Part shown: positions 35,796 through 46,495 of the stretch, piece after piece
Numbering within the stretch: position 1 is the stretch's first letter
Layout: each line of letters opens with the position of its first letter
Source: Brachypodium distachyon
Lineage: Eukaryota; Streptophyta; Magnoliopsida; Poales; Poaceae
NCBI RefSeq assembly: GCF_000005505.3
Contig: NC_016133.3
Span: forward strand, 12,028,001-12,092,000
Length of the DNA: 64,000 bases
Direction of reading: 5' to 3'
Made by a program: the position numbers and the translations under genes
Notes under the pieces: model-generated
What the model was told of the DNA's origin: nothing
The model's database searches: none
Seen by the model: the letters and a program-made list of their open reading frames with translations, nothing else

Positions 35796-36273
35796 CTCTA
35801 AGTAATATTTATTATTCTTTGGGGGCATTCAATACCTAGTACGGAGTGCATATTTAATTAAGGAAACGATAATACATAAAATTACTTATTTCTAAGTTGG
35901 AGATTGTCAATATATTATTGTTGGATATAAAATCAACGTACACTAAGGACCGTTGACTTAGACATAATACTTTGAGTTCTAATTAACTTTTGCCTCGTAT
36001 AGCAGGCCACAAATAGTTTGTGTTCGCATAGAGACTAGCTACATCTGTCATTTAAATAAGTTTAGAAGATAAATAGAGTCTGCGTTGGGAGAACAAAAGA
36101 TAAATTTTCGAACCTTGTGCTTGCTGGTTGGCTCCAACACCTGGATTGGCTTCATGAGAAAAGTTGAATAAAAAAAAAGGTAAATTCAGATACCAAAAAA
36201 CGGAAATGTGAATATTGTTGATTGTAATGACCTATGGGAACCATTAAAAGTAGTTTTTTTCGAAAAGATAATA

Positions 36274-36395
36274 CTCCCTCCGTCAACAAAAGATGTCTCA
36301 ATTTTGACCAAATTTGAATGTATCTATACACTAAGTCATGTCTAGATACATCCAAATTTTAACAAACTTGAGACATCTTTTGTTGTACGGATGAA
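36274..36395. mobile_element. Stowaway-type MITE
   Basis: CTCCCTCCGTCAACAAAAGA ... TCTTTTGTTGTACGGATGAA; core ATGTCTAGATACATCC, as in 37,885 and 38,507. Confidence 0.85.
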
Positions 36396-37188
36396 TATAT
36401 CAATAATAAAAACCGTATGAAAATTTGTTTTTTTAGGAAATGCAGGCTGCCTGCCAATTTCATTAAGATATGAAAAGTAATCGTATCCACAATCTGGATA
36501 GAGATTATTTGGAGCAGATCGGCCACTCCTTCGTTTTAGTTCAGTACATGCATTAAAAGTTATTTGGATTACGGCACCGCCACCCCGGCCCATTGTTGCC
36601 CATCTTTGATAAAGAAAAAATCGAGTCCCAGAAAAGAAAATAAGTTAACTAGATAAACTGAAAGGCATCTGAATCTAAAATTTAATAACTTGAGCAAACT
36701 GTACGAATTAACTCCAAGGATTAAAAATAAGTGGCTCCACATGCAAATTACATCCTGTGTTTTCGTTGAAAACTGGCTCCACGCATTAAGAATTATGCTA
36801 CATATATCTAGCTTAATTTACTTCTGTCGTTGCAACACGCAAAAAAAGTTGTTAATAATTAATGTATGGATACTCAGCCGGTCAGCCCATAACTATGATT
36901 GGTCCTAATTAAGTAAAAGTCAAAATGTTTACATAGAGCGTTTTTTTTTCACTTTAGAATATCAAATTAACCTCGTCCGGGACAATAGGCTATAACTTTC
37001 TTACCTACTCTCCGGTTCGGAGCAGGATGGTCGTCCATCGTCTCCACCAGCTGATTGCAACCAGCTGCACTCCCCTTATGTGGTAAAGAAAAAAATTACA
37101 TCGAGTCCCAGCAAAAAATGTTAATTCATACAAATTGAAAGGCATTAGATAAACAAATATTTAATATAAAAAAATCCGTTAATTACTA

Positions 37189-37395
37189 CTCACTCCATTC
37201 TAAAACACGTCTCATATAGATTTGTGCACTTGAACCAAGGTAGCTCTTGTTTCTAGTGCCTGACTACTAATATTGGGTTAATAATAAATGGATGTGACTA
37301 GTTATTGGATGGGTGCGGGTACCAAGAGAAAAATGAGGTGTATTGTGGAACAAATGAGAAAAATCTATACACGTTATATTGTGGAATAGAGGGAG
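37189..37395. mobile_element. Stowaway-like MITE
   Basis: CTCACTCCATTCTAAAAC ... ATATTGTGGAATAGAGGGAG between TA sites. Confidence 0.65.
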
Positions 37396-37443
37396 TATAA
37401 GATACTCCAAAGTGAATTACATGAAAAGAATTCATGGTATATA

Positions 37444-37630
37444 CTCCATCCGTTTCTTAATATAAGATGTTAATCTAGCTTGTTTTAAGTCAAATTAACT
37501 TCTTGAAGTTTAATCAAGTTTATAGAAAATCCTACCAATATCTACAACTCAAAATTGGTTTGTTTATATATTTCATAGTATATACTTATTTGATATTGTA
37601 AATATTAATACATCTTTTTATTGCATTTTC
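37444..37630. mobile_element. One-ended Stowaway-like remnant
   Basis: Left end CTCCATCCGTTTCTTAATAT; the right end is not recognisable. Confidence 0.45.
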
Positions 37631-37884
37631 CAAAAATGAAAGTTTTTATTGATCTCATGCCATATTGATCGATACAAGCCTAAAGTATCACACCATCGCC
37701 TTTGCACCAAATCATACGCAGTCAAACATGGGTATGTGTGGTAATGAAATTTACACAAACCATTTGAGCTTCTTTACAGTACACAAACAATTTGAGCTTC
37801 TCTTTACAGGAAAAGTACTAGAAACACACATGAAATTATACTCAGGTAGATTTGCTTCGAACCAGGGCCCAAAAATCAAAAGTA

Positions 37885-38007
37885 TTCTTCCGTCCAACAA
37901 AAGATGTCTTAACTTTGACTAAATTTGAATGCATTTATACACTAAGTCATGTCTAGATACATCCAAATTTTGACAAACTTGAGACATCTTTTGTTAGACG
38001 GAGGGAG
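37885..38007. mobile_element. Stowaway-type MITE
   Basis: TCTTCCGTCCAACAAAAGAT ... ATCTTTTGTTAGACGGAGGGAG between TA sites; same subfamily as 36,274 and 38,507. Confidence 0.9.
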
Positions 38008-38367
38008 TATGCTATATGTATATATAATCTTATTTACCTTTTTCCGATTGTAAGACGCAAAAAGGGTTTTGTATGCGGGCCGGGGAAATTACAGAAATGT
38101 GTCAGACAGAAAATAATGTCTAGAAAGGACTGACGTTACACGCATATATGGAAGAACCAAGAAGAGAAGAGGGATCGAATTTTGTGTAATAATACACATG
38201 CGGAAAATGCAGTTAGTAAAACTTGAAAACCTAACGATGGGACTATATATAAGTGGTGGGAAAACAATGAATTAGGTGACTGCCGGCCGGCACTTACTCG
38301 TATTGCTTGCCTTCTTCCTGTTCGGCGGCACCTTGACAGAAGCTAACTTCTCCCCCTCTTTAGCGAG

Positions 38368-39429
38368 CTAGAGCTTGCTCTTTAACATTTATACATGGTG
38401 GCCTAGCTCTATAGCTGGCTAGTTGAAGAAAATTTAACATTTTACGACACGATTGACCTATGGATTAAGTAATTAGCAATTCGTGTAGGACTGTAGTATA
38501 TATATACTCCCTTAATTTTCATTAAATTTGAATGCATTTATATAATAAGTCATGTCTAGATACATCCAAATTTTAACAAACTTGAGACATTTTTGATTGG
38601 ACGGAGGGAGTATGTATTTTTAGAAGGCAGTGTTAGTTTATCAAACTTTTATGTGCAGTATATTTATAGCTGCGGTACTGTATATATCGGTACGTACGTG
38701 CGTTTCCGGCATGGCCGAAATTAATCTCGACAAGGAGTGTCAGAGAGTCAACTGGTAGATTGGCATTTTGAAGATCATGGCGTCAGATGTACATGCATTA
38801 TACGTATTAGAATCTCAGTGTCAGCGCTGGTTAATTTGGTTACTTAAATTGATCACAGTGAACCAAGCATCCAACTACTAAGTAGTAACAAATAACTTAC
38901 AGCTAGCTGAGCTAGAAACTTGGAGTCAAAGTCAAACACAGACGAGTGGCAGCCCCGGCTTTAGTCACCGCCTCGATCGATGGCCCGTGATGCTATTGAT
39001 TCTTATAGGCTTGTCTTCTTCCCCTTGATCGCATAGCGGGTTCGCTTGGTGTTTCTCTGTCCTGCCGGCCAGATGTGCTTGGTCATATGGGTCGTTTTTT
39101 TCTCTTTTGCATTTGGCTTCTGCCTTGCTTTGACATTTGATCTCTTGTACATATAATTGTTTCTCTTTTCTAGTATTGTATGTCAGAGCTTCTACCTTCA
39201 TCGGCAAAAAAAACTCTGATAAGAAAAAACTACACGTTTTTCTTTCTCAGTTCGTACGAAAGTAGAGCACACATCGTCCATAATTTTCTGTTGTACACAT
39301 TTCAACCACTTATCATCCATAGCTTAGGAAGGTATTCTAGTGCCGAGTGGAATAGGTGCTACGCACGACGACTCATGGTGAGACGCCAAGTCATGCCTGT
39401 TACCGCTGTTCCGGAGGCGATGATGTGAT
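38368..39429. other. No gene recognised
   Basis: AT-rich sequence with one MITE (38,507-38,610) and no supported coding frame. Confidence 0.45.
38507..38610. mobile_element. Stowaway-type MITE, left end damaged
   Basis: CTCCCTTAATTTTCATT ... TTTTTGATTGGACGGAGGGAG between TA sites; lacks the left counterpart of GATTGGAC. Confidence 0.8.
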
Positions 39430-39805
39430 GATGTCACATGCAGCTTTAACGACAAATCTGTGCACTCACTTGATACCATATCAGTCAATGTCGTGACCTT
39501 GTTGAAGGTGGTGACTCGAAGCTTGCCTTTCGGGATGAAAACCTTGAGTTTGATTTTAGGTTGGACTCATCATCATCGGCGCACATGTGAGGTTTCTTCT
39601 TAGAGGCTTTGCCTAGGGTTTGTGTTTTTCTTTTCATTTTGGGCATGTATCATAGGGTTAGTGGTAGTTTGGTGGAATCATTATTTTTCTTTGTTGTCGA
39701 CTTTGTTTGGCTTTTTTGCCTGGTGGCTCTCTAATAATATATAGTTGTGTGCATCAGTCTATGCAGATGCTGGGGGTCATCCTCCTTTTCAAGAAAAAAG
39801 AGTGT
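39430..39805 (+). mobile_element. LINE/SINE 3' end remnant
   Basis: Ends in GATGCTGGGGGTCATCCTCC TTTTCAAG then an A tract (to 39,803), the 3' end seen in many grass LINEs. No coding part remains. Confidence 0.55.
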
Positions 39806-39826
39806 ATTATTGGACGAATTCTTCTA

Positions 39827-39942
39827 CTCCCTCCATCCCATATTAAATGACTAAATATTACATGTATATAAACATTTTTTAGGTATAGATACAGTTCATA
39901 TTTGGACAATTTTGAGTCACTTGATACAAGACACGGAGGGAG
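39827..39942. mobile_element. Stowaway-type MITE
   Basis: CTCCCTCCATCCCATATT ... TACAAGACACGGAGGGAG between TA sites, core ATTACATGTATATAAAC. Confidence 0.88.
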
Positions 39943-41209
39943 TAAGACATGAGACACCGAACGCTTTCTGGTTCCCCGGACTCGCCAAAAATGGGAGTAT
40001 TTTGCTTATAGCGTGGCGTGGTGTTTCTCCGGGTCTTTAAAGTGGACATGCAAGAGGAGGCATAGTACAGATTACACCAGTTGCTCCATAAAGAAAACCC
40101 AAACACAAATTACAGATATGCATTTACAGGCTGAATTTTGCCATTCTTACTTTAATTCCAAAAGAACCAAATGCTAATTCTATGAAGAAATTTAGGCCTA
40201 TCAGTCTACTAAATTGTAGTTTTAAAATTTTCACTAAAGTGTTTACCAATAGGCTTGCTCTAATTATGAACTCTCTAATTTCTAGTAACCAGTCTGCTTT
40301 TATTAAAGGTAGATATATCTTAGAAAGTGTTGTTACAGCACATGAGGTTCTACACTCTGTTCATAGCTCTGGTGATTGTGGTCTAATCCTTAAACTAGCT
40401 AGACTATGAAAAGGCTTTTGACAAAATAAATTTAGATTTCTTGGAAGAGATCCTCTCCCTTCGGGGTTTTGGCCCAAAATGGAGACTTTGGATTAAACAA
40501 ATCACCCATCTTGGGTCTGTAGGTGTTAAAATCAATAATGTAGAAGGTAATTTCTTTACTACTGGCAAAGGACTGAGACAAGGTGATCCTCTATCTTCCT
40601 TACTTTTTAATTTGGTGGTAGATGTCCTTACCAAACTCCTGAATAAGGCTACCTCCCACAACCTCATCCAGGGGCTTGGTGAAAACATCTGCCCTAGGGG
40701 TGTCATTAGTTTGCAATATGCAGATGACACTATCCTCTTTTCCTCTAACAATTTAGAAATGGCCACTAATTTAAAATGGGTTCTTACCTGTTTCCAACAA
40801 GTTTCTGGTATGAAGATTAAATATACCAAGAGTGAGCTTATCCATGTTGGTTTAGATGCTGAACAAACCGCCCCCTTTCTCACTACTTTTGGCTGAAGGT
40901 ACTTTCCCCATTAAATACCTAGGGATTCCCCTGCACTATGATAAGCTTAAAAAGGAGGATATCCAACCTCTAGTTGATAAAATCATTAAAAGGATTGATG
41001 GGTGGAGGGGGAAACTCCTTTCATATGCTGGAAGACTGGTCCTAATTAAATCATGTCTTGCCAGCATCCCCATCTACCTCCTTTCCTTCTTTAAATTCCC
41101 TAAATGGGTCTTGCATCTTATCAATACCCAGATGGATTATTGTCTCTGGAATGATTTTGAGGGGCATAGGAAGCTCCAACTAGCAAATTGGTCCTTAGTT
41201 AGTATGAAA

Positions 41210-41241
41210 AAAGACTCTCTTCTGGGTGGATACGCCAGGCT
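41210..41241 (+). repeat. 32-bp exact direct repeat, copy 1 (inside LINE)
   Basis: AAAGACTCTCTTCTGGG...CCAGGCT, identical over 32 bp to 42,130-42,161; see finding. Confidence 0.95.
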
Positions 41242-42129
41242 GTTGGTGTTTCCAGATTCTGGAAGGGAGTTATGTGGGCAGCTAAGGCTGCTAAGTTTGG
41301 TTATCGTTGGATTGTAGGAGATGGAACCAAAATCAAATTCTGGGAGAATGTTTGGTTTGGTTCTTCCTCCCTTGATGTCCAATTCTGGCCTCTTTACATC
41401 ATCTGTAATGAATGCAATGCTACTATTGCTGACATTTGGGATGGTCACACTCTTAAACTCACCTTTAGAAGAACCTTCTCCCAATCCATGATGGAAACTT
41501 GGTATGCCTTGGAGCAAATTGCTCACAGTGTTACTCTTAGGGATGACACAGACTCCCTCATCTGGCAATACACTGCCACAGGGCTTTACACCTCTACTTC
41601 CCTTTACAGCGTTATTAACTTTCGAACCTTCTCCCAAGATTATGATGAGGGACAACCTGAAGAAAAGGGGGATGGAAAAACCTGAAGACTGTGTGTTCTG
41701 CACTGAAAAACAAACTGTCCACCACCTGTTTTTTGACTATGTGGTCACTAGATTGATTTGGAAAACAGTCTCCTTTTATTTTAATAGACAGCTTGGAGTT
41801 GACCAAGAATCGATTGCCGGACTTTGGATTTCTAATAAATCCCATGGCGCTCTTAATTCTGTTTGCTCTGCAGTTTTGTGGTGCATTTGGAAGTTTAGGA
41901 ATAACTTTGTTTTTAATAATGTTTTTTGGTTAAGTACTAATCAGCTTTGGTGGCTCATTCTTCAATCGATACAGAAATGGAAAACTATCTTCAGGCAGGA
42001 GGATTCGGAGCAGGTCGAGGGTTTCTGCACCCTCCTCCGCTCGGTGCTGAAGGCGCCCCCTCCATTGGGCTGGCATTAGCAGCGGTCGAGTCTACTAGAG
42101 GTATGATTCGCCTGCTGTCGCCATCGCCC

Positions 42130-42161
42130 AAAGACTCTCTTCTGGGTGGATACGCCAGGCT
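42130..42161 (+). repeat. 32-bp exact direct repeat, copy 2 (LINE 3' part)
   Basis: Exact copy of 41,210-41,241, 920 bp downstream, in otherwise unrelated sequence. Confidence 0.95.
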
Positions 42162-42529
42162 CAGGATCTCAGATGCTCTCCAGTCGTCCCCGTCAAGATG
42201 CGCTGATGTTCGCCGGGCCACTCTGCTGAGCCCGGTGTCCCCTCTGGACGTCGGTGGCTCTTCACCCCAGCCGTCCCCCATGAAGCGGAAGAAGCTGGCG
42301 GCGCTTCCCTACTCCTCTTCGATGCCCTGCGAGGCGCGTTGATCTGCTGTCCCGCCAGCTTGTATTAGTCTTAGGCTCCTTTTGGCTCGATGGATATAGA
42401 ATTAGGCGATAGCTTTTGGTCATATACTGTCACGCTACCTCATATTTTGCTATGCTGTATGGTCCGATCATTTTGGGTCTCGATGAAAAATGGGACCGGG
42501 GCGAAGGTCCCTGTTCATCTAAAAAAAAC

Positions 42530-43389
42530 GTACGTAGGATATCGATCTGGATATGGCATACGTGACTCTCGATCCATCCTTTGACTTGACGAAATCAAAC
42601 CAGTGAAGCAAACAGGCAGCAAAGTATCTTGCTTAGATATATACGATCGATGTACGTACTGTCGATGGGGTTTGTTTTGCTGTCATTGCAGCAAAACGTA
42701 CACAGCGCGCGCGTGCACCTGGGATTCTGCGTTAAACAGCTGTTCGAAGCTTGGGCACGAATGAAAGAAGCAATCAAAGATTAATGTTAGAGATAGATTC
42801 CCAGCAACTTAAACAGCTGTTCGAAGCTTGTCCAACTTACCAGCAAGCAAAGCCGGATATATCGAGCTGCATATATATATACCCCAGGGGGCTGATTCAG
42901 CCATGTTGGATATAGATTCCCAGGCACATGTTCCCTTTTTTATTAATTTGAGTTCCAAAGAAGTTTTGAGACTTATACAGCTAGCATTGGAGATTTAAAT
43001 AAGATGATAATTGTGTGCACGCAGAGACCGATTTCCTCTTTTTCAAAAAAAGAAAAAAGATTGATGGATTGCCGGCCGGATTCCAATCGATTAATTCAAA
43101 ATTGTACAAATTTGATGGTCCATATGTTGCCCAGGCCTTTGTGGACAAATTAAGTGCATGGTCAAACTCCATGGGATGCTAGTTTATGATTTTAGACCGA
43201 GATAAAATCTTTACTACCATTCAGTTTTGTCAGCAACTCTTGTTCAGATCGACTCCCTGGCAAAAACGGATGGCCGAAAATTAACCAAACGTGTCTCGAT
43301 CGAGATGTACTGAACTGTGCATGTGCCAGGCAGCGTACGAAGCACCAAATGGATAAACACTGAAGCTGCTCACTGAAGCACCAACGGCT
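42530..43389. other. No gene recognised
   Basis: No supported frame. A near-exact direct repeat TAAACAGCTGTTCGAAGCTT occurs at about 42,734 and 42,811. Confidence 0.5.
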
Positions 43390-43776
43390 TTTCCATGTGC
43401 TCCTCCTTGCTAACGCTGCCTCCCTCAACGATCGAGATTGATCTTGGGAGTCACGACCGATCGATGGTTGTTTTTGGCATTTGTAACTGACACATCAAGT
43501 AAATTGCAAAAGGTGCTGTCAGCTGCCCCCATTTAATATATATGCTCTCTTATCATTTTGGATTCTTAAATGCAACTGGTTTTTCTTTAATGGAATTGGC
43601 GAGATTTCCCTTTTATCAGAGTGGTGCATCTTTTTATCTTTGCCTCTCGGCAAAAAAAAACGGGGGTCTAGGACTAGAAGCATCGAAATTTTAAAACCAC
43701 TGAATACATATCATACTAAATGTTGTAAGCTCTAGATAGTCAAAATATGCTTGTATTATGCAGTATGAAAGAAAAT

Positions 43777-43963
43777 GGGTCTGATTAGGACACGTCGACT
43801 GAGAAATGGCAATTTCTTAGTCGATGATCTGATCACGCATCTACAGAAGAAAAAAAACACGAGGAAGCTGCCCAAATCTCAAAGTCGATCGAATGGACCG
43901 AGAAACTCTTATTTCTCAGACGACCGAGCCCTAGAAAAACCGAAAAAAAATACTTGTCTAATA
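43777..43963. mobile_element. Insertion with nested hairpins, MITE-like
   Basis: Present here, absent at the matching point (about 53,195) of the partner segment. Contains GTCGACTGAGAAAT facing ATTTCTTAGTCGA, and a second GAGAAAC...TTTCTC hairpin. Confidence 0.55.
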
Positions 43964-44050
43964 ATTTAAAGCTAAGTCAGCTCAATTGGAATTAGTCTTT
44001 TCCTCTTAATCATGCCTCATAACATAAACAAACATGCCCCCCCCCCTCCC

Positions 44051-44158
44051 CCCTCTCACATAATTCTCATCGAAATATTACATGTATCTATAAACTTTTT
44101 AGAAATAGATACATCAATATTTGGGCAAATTTGAGACAAGAATTATGTGACGGCGGAG
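44051..44158. mobile_element. Stowaway-like MITE, left end lost
   Basis: CACATAATTCTCATCG faces GAATTATGTGACGGCGGAG; core TTACATGTATCTATAAAC. The left outer end is replaced by a C-rich tract. Absent from the partner segment. Confidence 0.7.
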
Positions 44159-44564
44159 TAATAAGTTAGACAATCAAAAATTCGTAATTGATCTTTCAGC
44201 CTCTTAGATTTTTAATTGATACTTCAATTCATATGATTTAGGACAGCAATTTAAACAAATTAGGGATGATAAGACGAAGTCCTAACTGTGTGTGCTCCTT
44301 ACGCCTGTGAATCATGGCAGCGCCTGCAGAATTCGGAAATTTGTTTCTACTGAGTACTGAATCATCGGGCAATACTCTCAATACAGTTCCTTCAAACTAG
44401 CATCACCAAGATGTTATATCTAGGTTTTGGTTCTTGGATGAACGAGAGAAAAAGAACAAGTCTTGGCTGCCGAAGAAAAATGATCTCTCAAAATCATCGG
44501 ACAGAAACGGAATGCAGATCTGCTCAACTTCCTCTTTGGATTTTATACCCCAAGGCGCGGTTGG

Positions 44565-44720
44565 AAAGTTGGGCTGGATGCGAGAGTTGTTCTTGAGTTG
44601 GCTGGGCCTTCGAGTGGAATGTGGGAGGCTGGTTGGGCCAGCTTTTGCTCTTTTAAAATTTTGGTTTTAAGCCGTATTAAATGGCTGCTTGTGGTTTGCT
44701 AAAACTGGAATTTTTTAGAT
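44565..44720 (+). repeat. Dispersed duplicate, partner at 5,790-5,968
   Basis: Same strand and order of blocks as the copy near DUF247 gene A; interrupted at its end by the TRIM at 44,724. Confidence 0.8.
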
Positions 44721-44723
44721 TCA

Positions 44724-45047
44724 TGTTAAAGTGTACAAGTGGATTATCTAGTCCTTTCCATCAGATCGGTCTTTTGGTTGCGTTGACAAGCGCATGAAGT
44801 TTGACATGGTATCAGAACCAAAGGTCTCAAGTTCAAATCCTGGCTTTCACAATTTATCTTAAAAATTGTTGTTACCCCCCTCCATCCATGCATTGGCCTC
44901 TTGAGCCACTATACCTCTGACTTTACACGTGTTGACTTCTCTTCACTCTCACACGTGAGGAGGGTGTTAAAGTGTATAAGTGGATTACCTAACTCTTTCC
45001 ATCAGATCGGTCTTTTGATTGCGTTGGCTAGCGCATGAAGCTTGACA
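44724..45047 (+). mobile_element. TRIM (miniature LTR retrotransposon), 324 bp
   Basis: Two 83-bp LTRs (44,724-44,806 and 44,965-45,047), each starting TGTTAAAGTG and ending TTGACA, differ at about nine positions. A primer-binding site TGGTATCAGAACC (initiator Met-tRNA type) directly follows the 5' LTR. A purine tract GAGGAGGG directly precedes the 3' LTR. The target duplication ATTCA is perfect (44,719-44,723; 45,048-45,052). The 158-bp interior cannot code proteins, so the element depends on others. It resembles the SMART/TRIM class known from grasses. Confidence 0.95.
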
Positions 45048-45052
45048 ATTCA

Positions 45053-46377
45053 GTTAGGTTTTATTAGTTTTTTTGTGTTCGGTTACACACGCCCTGAACA
45101 TATGAAAAATTATCTACTTCCTCGTTCCGAAATTAAGTGTCGCAACCGAAATTAAGGGGTAGACTGCGGTAGCAGCTGTCCATCCATTTCTGAATGGATC
45201 ATAGATTAAATCCTTCCCTTTCTTTAGCATTCTTCCCTTTCTTTAGCATTTTTTTGGCATAATTTAGTTTAGTGACAAGATACAATGCAATTTCGCACTC
45301 GGCCTTTTTCCCTTTCTTTACAATTTTTTTTAGAGCAACGATCTGGCTTTATTTATTCAAGAGACAAAGTACAAAAGATCGATACACGAATGAACACAAA
45401 TAATAAAGATACTCAACAAAATTAAAAGTTTCATTATGGTCCTTCGAAGTAAACTTGTCTTGATCCATCCTTCGCATCTTGATGCTTTTCACGTATTTGT
45501 TGACAAAATTACAACATACCATGCTTGCACAAGTTGAACTAACCTCTGAGGTTTTAAAAAGCGCATGAGCGGCCCACCTAAAATTGTGAGAATTTAAGAT
45601 CATTGAATGCTTGTAAAATTGCTTCTTCGTCGATGAATAAATAAGAAAAAAGATCAAAAACACGAAAAGATGTGTCATGAGAAATACTGGCTCCATAGTA
45701 TAGGTTGCAACGCTTACATCAGGATGATGAAGGAGCCAGGACAACAATTTTCTAGACACCAATCTTAAGGCCGAAGTGGCCATGAGAGACGAGGGGAACC
45801 CTGGAGATTGAAGATTTCTCGAAGACAACGGCAACTAGGGTTTCTACTCTCGTAACTTTTCTCCCTAGAAATGTGCCTTTCTTCAGCATTTCTCGCCGGT
45901 CCTTCAAAAATCATTGGCACCTACAGAACTCAACTAGCTACCAACTCAACTAGCTACCAACTCAACTCTTCGTGATGTCCTTAGAAATTCCAAAAAGTCA
46001 GAGCGGCTAGGTTTTTATATATTTTATTATTTATATGGTCGTCCGCCGACCAGCTAAATCTGATTGTCGCGATCTCTTTAATTTACAAGAGTCCAGCTGG
46101 CCGTGTTTTCTTCCCGTTGAACCAGCACGCCAGTCTTTGATCTGCTTGAAACATGTGTACTGTACGATATTTTAAGAGTTCAGACCGCACAGTAAATTTC
46201 TGGTTAGATTCCTCTTTTCGTTACTACATGCACTCCAGTACGTAGTGGCCTTTAAATAATAATAAAGTGTTCGCTGCGCGCATGCGTCCACCTGCATCTG
46301 TTAAAGTTCCTTGATATAATTAAATTAATTGTAAATCCACGTGGGGGGCATTGCATGTGTTTTGACTATATACGGAG
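45053..46377. other. No gene; one decayed retroposon
   Basis: Apart from the entry at 45,327-45,850 nothing is recognised. Confidence 0.45.
45327..45850 (-). mobile_element. Possible retroposon remnant with A-tail (minus)
   Basis: On the minus strand it begins AGAAACCCTAGTTGCCG, a common start of plant retrotransposon or mRNA leaders, and ends in an A tract (plus T8 at about 45,327). It contains an unrecognised 161-residue frame. Could be a processed copy or LINE relic. Confidence 0.35.
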
Positions 46378-46495
46378 TATAAAGGTTATAGCTTAGCGGA
46401 CAGTAGAAACGAGAAACGCAAGTAGCAGCAAACACTGTTAGATCGAAGACGGCCGGCAGGACAGCGAAAACCAATTAAACGAGGCAGAGAGCTCC
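46378..46495 (+). promoter_or_regulatory. Core promoter and 5' UTR of DUF247 gene B
   Basis: TATAAA at 46,378-46,383, then CTTAGCGGACA, GAGAAACGCAAG (46,411-46,422) and GAAGACGGCCGG before the ATG, as in genes A and C. Confidence 0.8.

Larger units (their letters stand above)
36114..38367 (-). pseudogene. Duplicated 5' exons of the coiled-coil gene
   Basis: Exon 37,064-37,005 (NQLVETMDDHPAPNRR) and exon 36,149-36,114 (ANPGVGANQQAQ) match the first two exons at 28,478-28,410 and 27,657-27,604, with the same phase (1 in, 1 out) and similar introns. A further tentative exon at 38,367-38,298 (EKLASVKVPPNRKKASNT) ends in phase 1 and would join. They may be 5' exons of the same gene, with CACTA-2 and other elements filling a 7.6-kb intron, or a broken second copy. 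No start codon found. Confidence 0.5.
40125..42529 (+). mobile_element. LINE (non-LTR retrotransposon), 5'-truncated and frameshifted
   Basis: Plus-strand frames give a reverse transcriptase: KKFRPISLLNCSFKIFTKV, NQSAFIKGR, LRQGDPLSSLLFNLVVD and the catalytic YADD at 40,717-40,728. Then KYLGIPLHYDKL, GRLVLIKSCL, and a zf-RVT domain (CVFCTEKQTVHHLFFDY). The 3' end carries an A tract at 42,521-42,528. The endonuclease part is missing. An 8-bp CTAGCTAG at 40,395-40,402 adds 4 bp and breaks the frame before DYEKAFD. Another shift occurs near 40,895, and part of the region around 41,215 appears deleted. It cannot code a full protein. LINEs move by target-primed reverse transcription. Confidence 0.92.
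43390..44335 (+). repeat. Segmental duplicate, partner 52,745-53,545
   Basis: Shared phrases in order include GTGCTCCTCCTTGC, GGCATTTGTAACTGACACAT, ACTAGAAGCATCGAAATTTT, CAGCTCAATTGGAATTAGTC, AGGACAGCAATTTAAACAAA and GCAGAATTCGGAAA. No coding frame is evident. This copy carries two insertions absent from the partner (43,777-43,963 and 44,051-44,158). Confidence 0.9.

Noticed and set aside
44807..44850. tRNA-like phrase TGGTATCAGAACC...GTTCAAATCC
   Set aside because: It is the primer-binding site and adjoining sequence of the TRIM; no cloverleaf or full tRNA length.
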